A stretch of 5,590 bases of DNA from Arcobacter sp. UBA7394 (GTDB taxonomy: Bacteria; Campylobacterota; Campylobacteria; Campylobacterales; Arcobacteraceae): assembly GCA_002470185.1 (NCBI GenBank), contig DKNG01000152.1:2063-7652 (forward strand), in the 5' to 3' direction. Below are positions 1 through 5,468 of the stretch, piece after piece. The notes under the pieces were generated by a model that was given only the letters and a program-made list of their open reading frames with translations, did no database searches and was not told the DNA's origin. The position numbers were made by a program, and so were the translations under genes. Within the stretch, counting starts at the first letter, position 1; every line of letters begins with the position of its first letter.

Positions 1-462
1 CAATATGAGTCTTGGATGATGCCTTTAATGATTATGCTTCCAATTCCAGCTGTTATGTTTGGAGCTTTGGGTGCAAATATGTTTGCAGGTTTATTAAATG
101 ATACCTATACCCAAATTGGTTTAGTACTACTAATAGGAATGTCCTCAAAGAATGCGATTTTGATTATCGAGTTTGCTAAGGAACTACGAGAAAAAGGTGA
201 AAGTATTGTAAATGCTGCTGTAATGGCATCTACTATGAGATTAAGAGCAATTTTAATGACTATTTTCTCTTTTTTATTAGGAATTTTACCTTTAGTTTAT
301 GCAAGTGGAGCAGGTGCTGCTTCTAGACAATCACTTGGTACTGCTGTATTTGGGGGAATGATTATGTCAACAATTTTAACACTTCTTTTAACTCCTGTAT
401 TATTTGTAGTTTTACAAAAGTTAAGAGAAGGGAAAAATAATAAGGATGAACAACATGCTTAA
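1..462 (+). CDS. RND-family (AcrB/HAE1-type) efflux pump inner-membrane subunit, C-terminal part only
   Basis: This is the last 153 residues of a proton-driven efflux transporter of the inner membrane; the reading frame is open from base 1, so the gene starts outside the window. The order of segments matches the end of AcrB. It begins with the YESW motif, followed by four hydrophobic helices corresponding to TM9-TM12. The signature IGMSSKNAILIIEFAKEL (bases 133-186) contains the lysine at 148-150 that aligns with AcrB Lys940 of the proton relay. RLRAILMT follows, with the threonine equivalent to AcrB Thr978. The usual proline of the RLRPILMT motif is alanine here. The tail is short and charged (KLREGKNNKDEQHA). 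In the intact pump this domain couples proton flow to substrate export into a TolC-type channel, and such a channel is encoded directly downstream with overlapping ends. Substrates cannot be told from this fragment. Family assignment is very secure; the subfamily (AcrB, MexB, CmeB) is not resolved. Confidence 0.95.
   Translation, partial: QYESWMMPLMIMLPIPAVMFGALGANMFAGLLNDTYTQIGLVLLIGMSSKNAILIIEFAKELREKGESIVNAAVMASTMRLRAILMTIFSFLLGILPLVYASGAGAASRQSLGTAVFGGMIMSTILTLLLTPVLFVVLQKLREGKNNKDEQHA
442..446 (+). promoter_or_regulatory. Ribosome binding site that decides the TolC-family gene start
   Basis: AAGGA lies inside the last codons of the pump gene. It is 8 bases before the ATG at 455, which is ideal spacing. 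It directly abuts the in-frame ATG at 446, which therefore could not use it. An earlier purine run (GAAGGG, 427-432) is 13 bases from 446, which is long. The start at 455 is therefore preferred, with an 8-base overlap with the upstream stop, which suggests translational coupling. Confidence 0.6.
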
Positions 463-1750
463 TAAAACAAAATTTATTTCAATAACTTGTGCTTTATTTC
501 TTAGCACTTCAATAAATGCAAAAGAGTTAAATCTTGATGAAATATTAGATATTGCATTAAAAAATAATACTAATATTCAAGTATCTAAATATCAAGAAGA
601 TATTAAAACTCAAGAGTTAAAAAAAGCCAAATCAGCATATTTACCAAAATTAAGTGCTAGTGCTGATATTGGGAATTATGATATAGAAGCTAGTGGTGTT
701 ACACAAGAAGGTGATGCTACAAGTGTAACATTAAGTGCAAGTCAGCTTATCTATGATTTTGGAAAAACTTCTAATTCTATTGATGCTTCAAAGTATAATT
801 TAGAAGCATCGAGTACTGAAATACAAACAAGTACAAAAGATACTATTCTTTCAATAAAAGAGGCTTATTATGATATTTTGAATAAACATCAACAAATCAT
901 AGTTGCAAAAGAAGCAGTATCTTTAGATAAGCTACAATTATCTCAAGCAAATGAGTATTTTAAAGCAGGGGTGCGAACAAAAATTGATGTGATTAATGCA
1001 CAATTAAATCTATCAAATTCAGAACTAAAATTAGTTCAAGCAAATTATGATTTAAAGATTTCAAAAACTAAATTAATTTCATTATTAGGTACATCTTACG
1101 AAGAAGAGATTGATGTAAAACTTGATAGTAATGATATTTCATCTTTAGCAAAATCTATTAAAATTGAAGATGAAAACTTAGCTAAACTAATAAATACAGC
1201 TTTTGATAATAGATCAGAATTGCAAAAGTACAAGGCTTTAATAAAAACAAATAAAGCTAATTTAAATAGTGCAAAAGCTGAGTATTATCCAACACTTGAT
1301 GTAAGTGCATCTTATAGTGATAAGAACTCTGATGATATAAGTTCACTTGAACAAACTCAAACAGCAGTGTTATTAAATCTAAAATGGGATTTATTTACAG
1401 GTGATACTACAAGTGCAAATAAAAAAATATCATTAGCAAATCTAAGTACTACAAAAAAACAGTTTGAGCAACAAAAACTACAAATTAGACAAGATGTAAC
1501 AAGTGCTTATTTAAATTTAGAACAAAGTTTTGAAAGTATTAAAATCAATTTATTAAGTCTTGATTTATCAACTAGAAATCTAAATCTTGCAAATGAAAGA
1601 TATAAAGCTGGTTTAAATGATTTGTTAGAAGTAAATGATGCAAAATTAGAGTATACAAAATCAAAAACTAATTTAGTTAATTCTTATTATACATATTTAA
1701 GTAATACTGCAAATTTAGAGTATTCTTTAGGTCTTAGTGGAACTAAATAG
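455..1750 (+). CDS. TolC-family outer-membrane efflux channel
   Basis: This is the outer-membrane exit duct of the tripartite pump whose inner-membrane subunit ends at 462. With the start at 455 it has 431 residues, a normal family length; an in-frame ATG at 446 would add three residues. Residues 1-22 form a signal peptide (MLNKTK, a hydrophobic core, then SINA before KEL). There is no lipobox, so it is TolC-like rather than a lipidated OprM/CmeC type. The rest is the expected duplicated OEP domain at roughly residues 26-212 and 245-425. Each half has long polar helices, a beta-barrel part (about 68-105 and 283-319) and the recurring turn motif YFKAGVRTKIDVINAQ (168-183) / RYKAGLNDLLEVNDAK (382-397). 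Three copies assemble into the channel. It is co-transcribed with the pump, with no room for its own promoter. The 3' end runs into the palindrome at 1742-1771. Family confidence is very high; the substrate is unknown. Confidence 0.93.
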   Translation: MLNKTKFISITCALFLSTSINAKELNLDEILDIALKNNTNIQVSKYQEDIKTQELKKAKSAYLPKLSASADIGNYDIEASGVTQEGDATSVTLSASQLIYDFGKTSNSIDASKYNLEASSTEIQTSTKDTILSIKEAYYDILNKHQQIIVAKEAVSLDKLQLSQANEYFKAGVRTKIDVINAQLNLSNSELKLVQANYDLKISKTKLISLLGTSYEEEIDVKLDSNDISSLAKSIKIEDENLAKLINTAFDNRSELQKYKALIKTNKANLNSAKAEYYPTLDVSASYSDKNSDDISSLEQTQTAVLLNLKWDLFTGDTTSANKKISLANLSTTKKQFEQQKLQIRQDVTSAYLNLEQSFESIKINLLSLDLSTRNLNLANERYKAGLNDLLEVNDAKLEYTKSKTNLVNSYYTYLSNTANLEYSLGLSGTK

Positions 1751-1771
1751 AGTTTAAAAACTCTATTTAGT
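1742..1771. terminator. Palindromic terminator shared by two convergent genes
   Basis: ACTAAATAGAGTTT (1742-1755) and AAACTCTATTTAGT (1758-1771) are perfect inverted repeats with only AA between them; in RNA the loop would open to four or more bases. It is followed on the plus strand by a T-rich but interrupted tract (TATTTATATTTAT). On the minus strand no U-tract follows, so termination in that direction is less certain. The stem has only three G-C pairs. It contains the stop codon of the TolC-family gene (TAG, 1748-1750) and that of the opposing lipoprotein gene (TAA read from 1769 to 1767). Confidence 0.6.
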
Positions 1772-2426
1772 ATTTATATTTATGATTGTTAAGTTCTGTT
1801 AATTTAACTTTAGAATTTTTTACCCAGTAATCTAATAATGGTTTAACATTCTGGAAAGTTAACTCATCATAACTTGGCATATCATCTCTTGTTTTAAAAT
1901 CAACAATTAAAATTTGAGTCTCGCTTGTTTTTTCATCACTTAATTTAAAAGCTAAAGAAATATTTAGTTTTCTTTTTTCTAAGCCAGTTCCTCTCATAAT
2001 TACTTTAATAGCAAGTCCATAAGGCATTAATTCCCATGGTTTTAAATTTTTATAACTTACATCAAAAGATGTAACAGCCATTTCCATTTTTAAAGTATTA
2101 TTAGAAGCATTATTTGCTAAAACGCTTGTTAATTCTTTTTGAAGATTTTCTTGTAGATAAGTAGATATTTTATTTAATAGTTCTTTGTCTATATCTTTTT
2201 TATCATCTTCTTCAACAACAATATCAATCTTAGGAACATAAACTTTATTGTAATTATTCGCATCAAATTTTTTGTTTAGATAATAAAATACATTTTCTTT
2301 ATTTGGTACTGGTTTTAAAATAGAGGGGTCTTCTATAATTCTATTAGCTTCTGGTGTTTTTTGAGAACAAGCGGTGAATAAAATAGCACTTGAAAGTATA
2401 AAAATCATTTGAATTGTTTTTTTCAT
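1767..2426 (-). CDS. Predicted outer-membrane lipoprotein, DUF3313-like
   Basis: The product is 219 residues. A frame extending up to 2456 exists, but the ATG at 2426 is chosen because AAGGA sits 6 bases ahead of it and the protein then starts with a textbook lipoprotein signal: MKK, a hydrophobic run, and the lipobox LFTAC with the lipidated cysteine at residue 20. Serine at +2 argues for outer-membrane sorting under the E. coli Lol rule. The mature part carries a YNKVYVPKIDIVV strand (about 59-71), a charged helix DKELLNKISTYLQENLQKEL (80-99), a strand pair with LKMEMAVTSFDVSYK (112-126), and a final segment with DELTFQNVKPLLDYWVK (187-203). This layout (strand, helix around a putative 'total activity' residue set, then strands describing derived products) resembles DUF3313 lipoproteins, whose role is unknown. 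That match is by eye only. It stands alone between two divergent or convergent neighbours, so it probably has its own promoter (2458-2485). No enzyme motif is seen. Confidence 0.8.
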   Translation of the reverse strand: MKKTIQMIFILSSAILFTACSQKTPEANRIIEDPSILKPVPNKENVFYYLNKKFDANNYNKVYVPKIDIVVEEDDKKDIDKELLNKISTYLQENLQKELTSVLANNASNNTLKMEMAVTSFDVSYKNLKPWELMPYGLAIKVIMRGTGLEKRKLNISLAFKLSDEKTSETQILIVDFKTRDDMPSYDELTFQNVKPLLDYWVKNSKVKLTELNNHKYKY

Positions 2427-2457
2427 GTTTTTCCTTTTTATTCTGCATTGTATCAAT

Positions 2458-2485
2458 TCTATAATAAAAATATTATTTTATTCAA
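2458..2485 (-). promoter_or_regulatory. Candidate sigma-70 promoter of the lipoprotein gene
   Basis: On the minus strand, TTGAAT (2485-2480) and TATAGA (2463-2458) are separated by 16 bases. Each matches the consensus at four of six positions. Transcription would start near 2451, giving a leader of about 25 bases that contains the AAGGA site. The region is so AT-rich that chance matches are likely. Confidence 0.4.
2460..2465 (+). promoter_or_regulatory. Candidate -10 box (TATAAT) for the small secreted protein gene
   Basis: This is a perfect TATAAT on the plus strand with a T-rich upstream region but no clear -35 box, a common situation in Campylobacterota. It overlaps the -10 box proposed for the divergent lipoprotein gene, so the two promoters would compete. 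The leader would be about 68 bases. An alternative is TATTAT at 2510-2515, which would leave a leader of under 20 bases. Confidence 0.3.
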
Positions 2486-2506
2486 CACCGAAAAAACACA
2501 ATTAAT

Positions 2507-2525
2507 AAGTATTATATAAATACTT
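2507..2525. repeat. Short inverted repeat in front of the small secreted protein gene
   Basis: AAGTATT (2507-2513) and AATACTT (2519-2525) are perfect 7-bp arms around ATATA. The repeat ends two bases before the TTAGGAG ribosome binding site (2527-2533). It could be an operator over a promoter or a small leader hairpin. In such AT-rich DNA it may also be chance. Confidence 0.4.
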
Positions 2526-2539
2526 GTTAGGAGTTAACT

Positions 2540-2824
2540 ATGAAGAAAATAATACTTGGTACAATCGTTTTAATTGTGTCTTTAAATGCTGGATTACCAG
2601 AAAAAATTGCTGCATCTTATTCTGCAAAATATGAAGTTTGTGCTTTAAAATTAAAAGATAAAGATGGTTATAAACTAAAATCTTTAGGTTTAAAAATTAA
2701 AGCAGATAAAATTCATAAGGAAAATGTTTTTAAAGAAGGGTATTTAAAAGCATTAGAAAAAGAGAAAAAATCAGCTTGGTTTTTATCTATAAAGAAGTGT
2801 AAGAAAATAGCAGATAGTATATAA
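2540..2824 (+). CDS. Small lysine-rich secreted protein, function unknown
   Basis: The product is 94 residues and I do not recognise a family. The start is well supported: TTAGGAG lies 6 bases before the ATG. Residues 1-17 are a signal peptide (MKK, a hydrophobic stretch, SLNA) with cleavage probably before GLPEK, so the mature product is about 77 residues in the periplasm or outside. It has 20 lysines and only about ten acidic residues, giving a strongly positive net charge. Most of it looks helical. Two cysteines (34 and 87) lie near the two ends of the mature chain and could form one disulfide clamping the ends together. There is no lipobox and no haem-binding CxxCH. It is divergent from the lipoprotein gene and convergent with the acyltransferase gene, so it is a single-gene unit. 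The signal peptide, ribosome site and cysteine pair make it a believable gene rather than noise. Confidence 0.75.
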   Translation: MKKIILGTIVLIVSLNAGLPEKIAASYSAKYEVCALKLKDKDGYKLKSLGLKIKADKIHKENVFKEGYLKALEKEKKSAWFLSIKKCKKIADSI

Positions 2825-2829
2825 TTAAG

Positions 2830-2855
2830 TAGATAAGGGATCTAATCCCTATCTA
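2830..2855. terminator. Probable bidirectional terminator between convergent genes
   Basis: TAGATAAGGGAT (2830-2841) pairs with ATCCCTATCTA (2845-2855) with one bulged A and a CTA loop. The plus-strand side is followed by TATATCTTTTTC, a modest U-tract. The minus-strand side is followed by the weaker ACTTAATTATATA. The loop CTA is the stop codon (TAG) of the minus-strand acyltransferase gene, so one arm is coding sequence. Confidence 0.55.
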
Positions 2856-4554
2856 TATATCTTTTTCTTGGCCCATCTTTTATCTTATCAACTTCTACTA
2901 AAATAAACCCATCTACACAATCAGCAAAATCTGGATCAACATTAAAGTTTAGAAATTTAACCCCACCTTCTTCTGCTATATCACTATATTGTTTATACAA
3001 AGTAGGAACTGAACAGTTCATATTTGATAAAGTAGATTTTAGAAGTTTAAAATCTTTTTTTCTATCATTTAAATTAAATATATCTTTTATATCATTGATA
3101 TTATTTGAGTATTGATAAGCTTGTTTTGGACTTACTAGATTTTTATCGTGTTTAAAATAGTGTGAATAGTAATATACCATCATATCTTTTGCAACTTTTG
3201 GAAAACTAGCACTCATAGAAACAGGACCAAACATGTATTTGATATTAGGATTTTTCTTTAAATATGCACCAATTCCGTACCAAAGATAATCTAAAGCTCT
3301 CGTACCCCAATATTTTGGCTGAACAAAAGAACGACCTAATTCAATAGAGTTTTGTAAATATGGTGTCATATCTTCATTATATTTGAAAATTGTATTAGAA
3401 TAAAAACCTTTTACTCCAATGTTTTTGAAAATGAAATCAGAACTACCAATTCTATAAGCTCCAACAATTTCTAAATCATTATCATCCCACAAAATAATAT
3501 GTCTATAATAAATATCAAACTTATCAGTATCTCTTTTTTTATTTAGACCTTCACCAACTTTTCTAAAAGAGATTTCTCTTAATCTTCCTAATTCTTTTAG
3601 TACAACTGAATCATCAATATAGTCATATAAATATATTTTTTTACCATCATTTGTCTCACCAATTAGTTCTGATTTTTTTAACTCACTTAAAATATCAGCA
3701 CTTTTTTGAGGATGAGCAATTGCAGATTGTGTTTGAAAGAATGATTTCTTTCCTTTTTTTAGTGCATATAGATGTTTTTTGTATAGATTTAAGATGTATT
3801 TTTTATCTAAACCTTTTGGAACTATATTTTCATTTGGAACAATTTGACCAATTTTAATATTAATTCTTTTTGATTTCTTTTTGAACATTTCATTTGATAA
3901 TAACAGTGTTGAGAATGTTTTATTAATCACTGAAATTGTATAGAATGTTTTTGAGTTTTTTGCATCTAAAAAGATTGGTAGAATTGGTGCATTTGAGTTT
4001 TGTGCGAAGTTTAAAAAACCTTTGCTCCATGATGGATCTTTGATACCTTTTGAAGTCGCACGGCTAACTTCTCCTGCTGGAAAAATGATAATAGCTTCTT
4101 CATTGTTTAAAGCCTCATATATCTTTTTAATATCTTTTTTTGATTGTCTAATTTTATAGTTATCAATTGGAATTAAAAGTGAGTTTAAAGCTTCAAATCC
4201 TACTAAAAAATCATTAGCTACAATCTTTACATCTTTTCTTACTTGTGAGATAAGTCTTAATAAACAAAGTGCATCTAATCCACCTAATGGGTGGTTAGCA
4301 ATAATTACAACTTTTCCTGAACTTGGAATATTTTGTAAGTCATTACTAGATGTAGTATAGTCAAAATCAAAGTAGTCTAAAACAGCATCAACAAACTCAA
4401 AACCTTTTAGGTGTGAATTTTGTGTTAGAAACTTGTTTATAGAATCTTCATGTACTATTTTTTTTGCAACTTTAAATAAAGACTTTTTTAAAAAGTTTTG
4501 TTTCTTATTTATCTTTGGAAACTTCTTTTCAATCTCTTTTTGAACATCAATCAT
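2842..4554 (-). CDS. olsF: Bifunctional acyltransferase, OlsF-type ornithine lipid synthase
   Basis: The product is 570 residues with two acyltransferase domains in one chain. The N-terminal half (about 75-240) is PlsC/OlsA-like. It has IIANHPLGGLD (84-94), with the catalytic His88 and Asp94 spaced HX5D rather than the usual HX4D; FPAGEVSR (158-165), the FPEG-like substrate motif; and NAPILPIFL (188-196). The C-terminal half (about 310-470) is OlsB/GNAT-like, with the run LGRLREISFRKVGEGLNKKR (322-341), EIVGAYRIG (362-370), FYSNTIF (384-390), ELGRSFVQPKYWG (405-417), LWYGIGAYL (424-432) and FGPVSMS (442-448). In known OlsF proteins the C-terminal part attaches a 3-hydroxyacyl chain to the amine of ornithine and the N-terminal part then O-acylates it, giving ornithine lipid, a phosphorus-free membrane lipid. 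The start is firm: AAGGAG at 4565-4560 lies 5 bases before the ATG. It is a single-gene unit behind a repeat-rich regulatory region. Acyl acceptor and chain preference are inferred from family only; the domain fusion itself is seen directly. Confidence 0.82.
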   Translation of the reverse strand: MIDVQKEIEKKFPKINKKQNFLKKSLFKVAKKIVHEDSINKFLTQNSHLKGFEFVDAVLDYFDFDYTTSSNDLQNIPSSGKVVIIANHPLGGLDALCLLRLISQVRKDVKIVANDFLVGFEALNSLLIPIDNYKIRQSKKDIKKIYEALNNEEAIIIFPAGEVSRATSKGIKDPSWSKGFLNFAQNSNAPILPIFLDAKNSKTFYTISVINKTFSTLLLSNEMFKKKSKRINIKIGQIVPNENIVPKGLDKKYILNLYKKHLYALKKGKKSFFQTQSAIAHPQKSADILSELKKSELIGETNDGKKIYLYDYIDDSVVLKELGRLREISFRKVGEGLNKKRDTDKFDIYYRHIILWDDNDLEIVGAYRIGSSDFIFKNIGVKGFYSNTIFKYNEDMTPYLQNSIELGRSFVQPKYWGTRALDYLWYGIGAYLKKNPNIKYMFGPVSMSASFPKVAKDMMVYYYSHYFKHDKNLVSPKQAYQYSNNINDIKDIFNLNDRKKDFKLLKSTLSNMNCSVPTLYKQYSDIAEEGGVKFLNFNVDPDFADCVDGFILVEVDKIKDGPRKRYIDRD

Positions 4555-4571
4555 ATATTCTCCTTGTTGAA

Positions 4572-4603
4572 ATTGTAGTTACCTTTGATTACAAAAAGGT
4601 AAC
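4572..4603 (-). promoter_or_regulatory. Dyad operator with a possible elongated-spacer promoter of olsF
   Basis: GTTACCTTT (4578-4586) and AAAGGTAAC (4595-4603) form a perfect 9-bp inverted repeat with an 8-base spacer. Read on the minus strand, TTACCT (4602-4597) is followed after 19 bases by TACAAT (4577-4572, five of six to the -10 consensus). A dyad of ACCTTT-N8-AAAGGT inside a 19-base spacer resembles promoters controlled by MerR-family activators such as CueR. Against this, the -35 match is poor and the leader would be only about 12 bases. An operator of another family is equally possible. Confidence 0.45.
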
Positions 4604-4623
4604 AGTAACCTACCTTGGTAACC
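4598..4623. repeat. Cluster of GGTAACC-like repeats
   Basis: On the plus strand GGTAAC (4598-4603), GTAACC (4605-4610) and GGTAACC (4617-4623) lie close together, the last two aligned 13 bases apart. A fourth, inverted copy is the GTTACC at 4578-4583. Such spacing suggests several binding sites for one regulator in the divergent olsF / DUF445 region. The repeats share a core with the dyad beside them. Confidence 0.5.
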
Positions 4624-4659
4624 ATACAAGCTCTTTAAAAACTTTTCTTACTAAATTTA

Positions 4660-4668
4660 TGTTAAAAT
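4660..4668 (+). promoter_or_regulatory. Extended -10 promoter of the DUF445 gene
   Basis: TGTTAAAAT combines a TGn extension with TAAAAT (4663-4668, five of six to consensus). The upstream stretch is T-rich, and no good -35 box is needed with an extended -10. Transcription would begin near 4675, leaving a leader of about 23 bases that holds the AAGGGG ribosome site. Confidence 0.5.
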
Positions 4669-4694
4669 CCCCTTTATAAAAGAAGGGGATTTTA
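4663..4694. repeat. Perfect 12-bp inverted repeat spanning the -10 box and ribosome binding site
   Basis: TAAAATCCCCTT (4663-4674) and AAGGGGATTTTA (4683-4694) are perfectly complementary around the 8-base loop TATAAAAG. The right arm holds the AAGGGG Shine-Dalgarno (4683-4688), 9 bases before the ATG at 4698. The left arm holds the proposed -10 hexamer. As RNA from an upstream start it would hide the ribosome site, or act as a terminator-like hairpin. As DNA it could be an operator. Confidence 0.65.
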
Positions 4695-4697
4695 CAA

Positions 4698-5402
4698 ATG
4701 AACAAATCTGACATTACAAATATACTTACTGTTTTAATCATGGCTTATGGTTATTCAAATGGTTATGACACTATTTTTGCAATAGGGCTTTTTGCTTTAA
4801 GTGGTGCTGTTACTAATACACTTGCAATTCATATGCTTTTTGAGAAAGTACCGTATCTTTATGGTTCGGGTGTTATTGAGAGAAAGTTTGGGGCTTTCAA
4901 ACAATCAATCCATAACTTACTTATGAATCAATTTTTTACACCTGAGAACTTAAAGAAGTTTTTTCAAGATGAGGTTGATAGTGCTAAGAGTAAAATTGAT
5001 TTTGAAAAAGTATTAAACAAAACTGATTTTGAACCAGCGTATGATTCATTAAAAAGTGCAGTAATGGAATCATCATTTGGTGGAATGCTTGGTATGTTTG
5101 GTGGAGAGGCTGCATTAGAACCATTAAAAGAGCCATTTACAAAAAAACTACAAGCTTCAATTATTGAGATTTCAAATAGTGATTCTTTTCAAGCTGTGTT
5201 ATCTGAGTCATTAAAATCAGATGATTTAAGTGAAGATATTCATAAAAAATTATCTTCAATTGTAAATAAAAGATTAGATGAATTAACTCCTATTATGATA
5301 AAAGAGATGATTCAAAAGATTATCAGAGAACATCTTGGATGGTTAGTAGTTTGGGGTGCTGTTTTTGGTGGATTAATTGGATTTGTAAGTACATTTTTAT
5401 AA
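4698..5402 (+). CDS. DUF445-family membrane protein, short form
   Basis: The product is 234 residues. The N-terminal hydrophobic segment runs into GAVTNTLAIHMLF (36-48), which matches the family hallmark G(A)xTNxLAIxMLF of DUF445 (YheB/YjiN-like). It is followed by the VPYLYGSGVIERKFGAFKQS stretch (51-70), where the family usually has PGxIPxRR-like sequence. The middle (about 76-205) is amphipathic and helical, with a glycine-rich break FGGMLGMFGG (127-136). The last 20 residues (214-233, LGWLVVWGAVFGGLIGFVS) form a second membrane helix. The ends are thus both in the membrane with a helical body between them. The function of DUF445 is unknown; members are usually longer (often about 370-440 residues), so this is a reduced form. 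The start is set by AAGGGG 9 bases upstream. It is divergent from olsF and followed 66 bases later by another same-strand gene. Family call is good; role is unknown. Confidence 0.85.
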   Translation: MNKSDITNILTVLIMAYGYSNGYDTIFAIGLFALSGAVTNTLAIHMLFEKVPYLYGSGVIERKFGAFKQSIHNLLMNQFFTPENLKKFFQDEVDSAKSKIDFEKVLNKTDFEPAYDSLKSAVMESSFGGMLGMFGGEAALEPLKEPFTKKLQASIIEISNSDSFQAVLSESLKSDDLSEDIHKKLSSIVNKRLDELTPIMIKEMIQKIIREHLGWLVVWGAVFGGLIGFVSTFL

Positions 5403-5418
5403 ATCGTATTAAAATAAA

Positions 5419-5424
5419 TATAAA
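5419..5424 (+). promoter_or_regulatory. Candidate -10 box for the last gene
   Basis: TATAAA matches the consensus at five of six positions, 45 bases before the ATG at 5469; TAAAAT at 5410-5415 is an alternative. The 66-base gap is long enough for a promoter, but the AT-rich context makes the call weak, and read-through from the DUF445 gene is also possible. Confidence 0.25.
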
Positions 5425-5427
5425 AAG

Positions 5428-5447
5428 ATTCCCTTAAAAATGGGAAT
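5428..5447 (+). terminator. Small hairpin between the DUF445 gene and the last gene
   Basis: ATTCCC (5428-5433) pairs with GGGAAT (5442-5447) around an 8-base A-rich loop. It has three G-C pairs and is followed by AATTTAAAGG, which is not a real U-tract. It could be a weak terminator of the DUF445 gene or a leader hairpin of the next gene. Confidence 0.3.
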
Positions 5448-5468
5448 AATTTAAAGGAAAAATTTTAA

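Noticed and set aside
1..462. The pump gene as a truncated or degraded gene
   Set aside because: The frame is open from base 1 and all late motifs are intact; the missing part is simply outside the window.
2417..2423. T7 tract (A7 on the coding strand) in the lipoprotein signal region, and another T7 at 3534-3540 in olsF, as phase-variable sites
   Set aside because: Runs of seven A/T are ordinary lysine codons in such AT-rich DNA; both frames are intact and no long G/C tract, the usual phase-variable type in this phylum, is present.
2427..2456. Ten-residue N-terminal extension (MIQCRIKRKN) of the lipoprotein
   Set aside because: It would put charged residues ahead of a standard lipoprotein signal peptide, and the AAGGA site inside it serves the ATG at 2426.
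3651..3857. A 68-codon plus-strand open frame
   Set aside because: It lies wholly inside the olsF-type gene on the opposite strand, has no convincing ribosome site, and its residues (LFLTHLKY, FEDEQLQIV) look like antisense of coding sequence.
4555..4697. The repeat cluster as a CRISPR array or integration site
   Set aside because: Units are only 6-9 bases, spacing is irregular, there are no unique spacers of CRISPR length, and no integrase or tRNA end is nearby.
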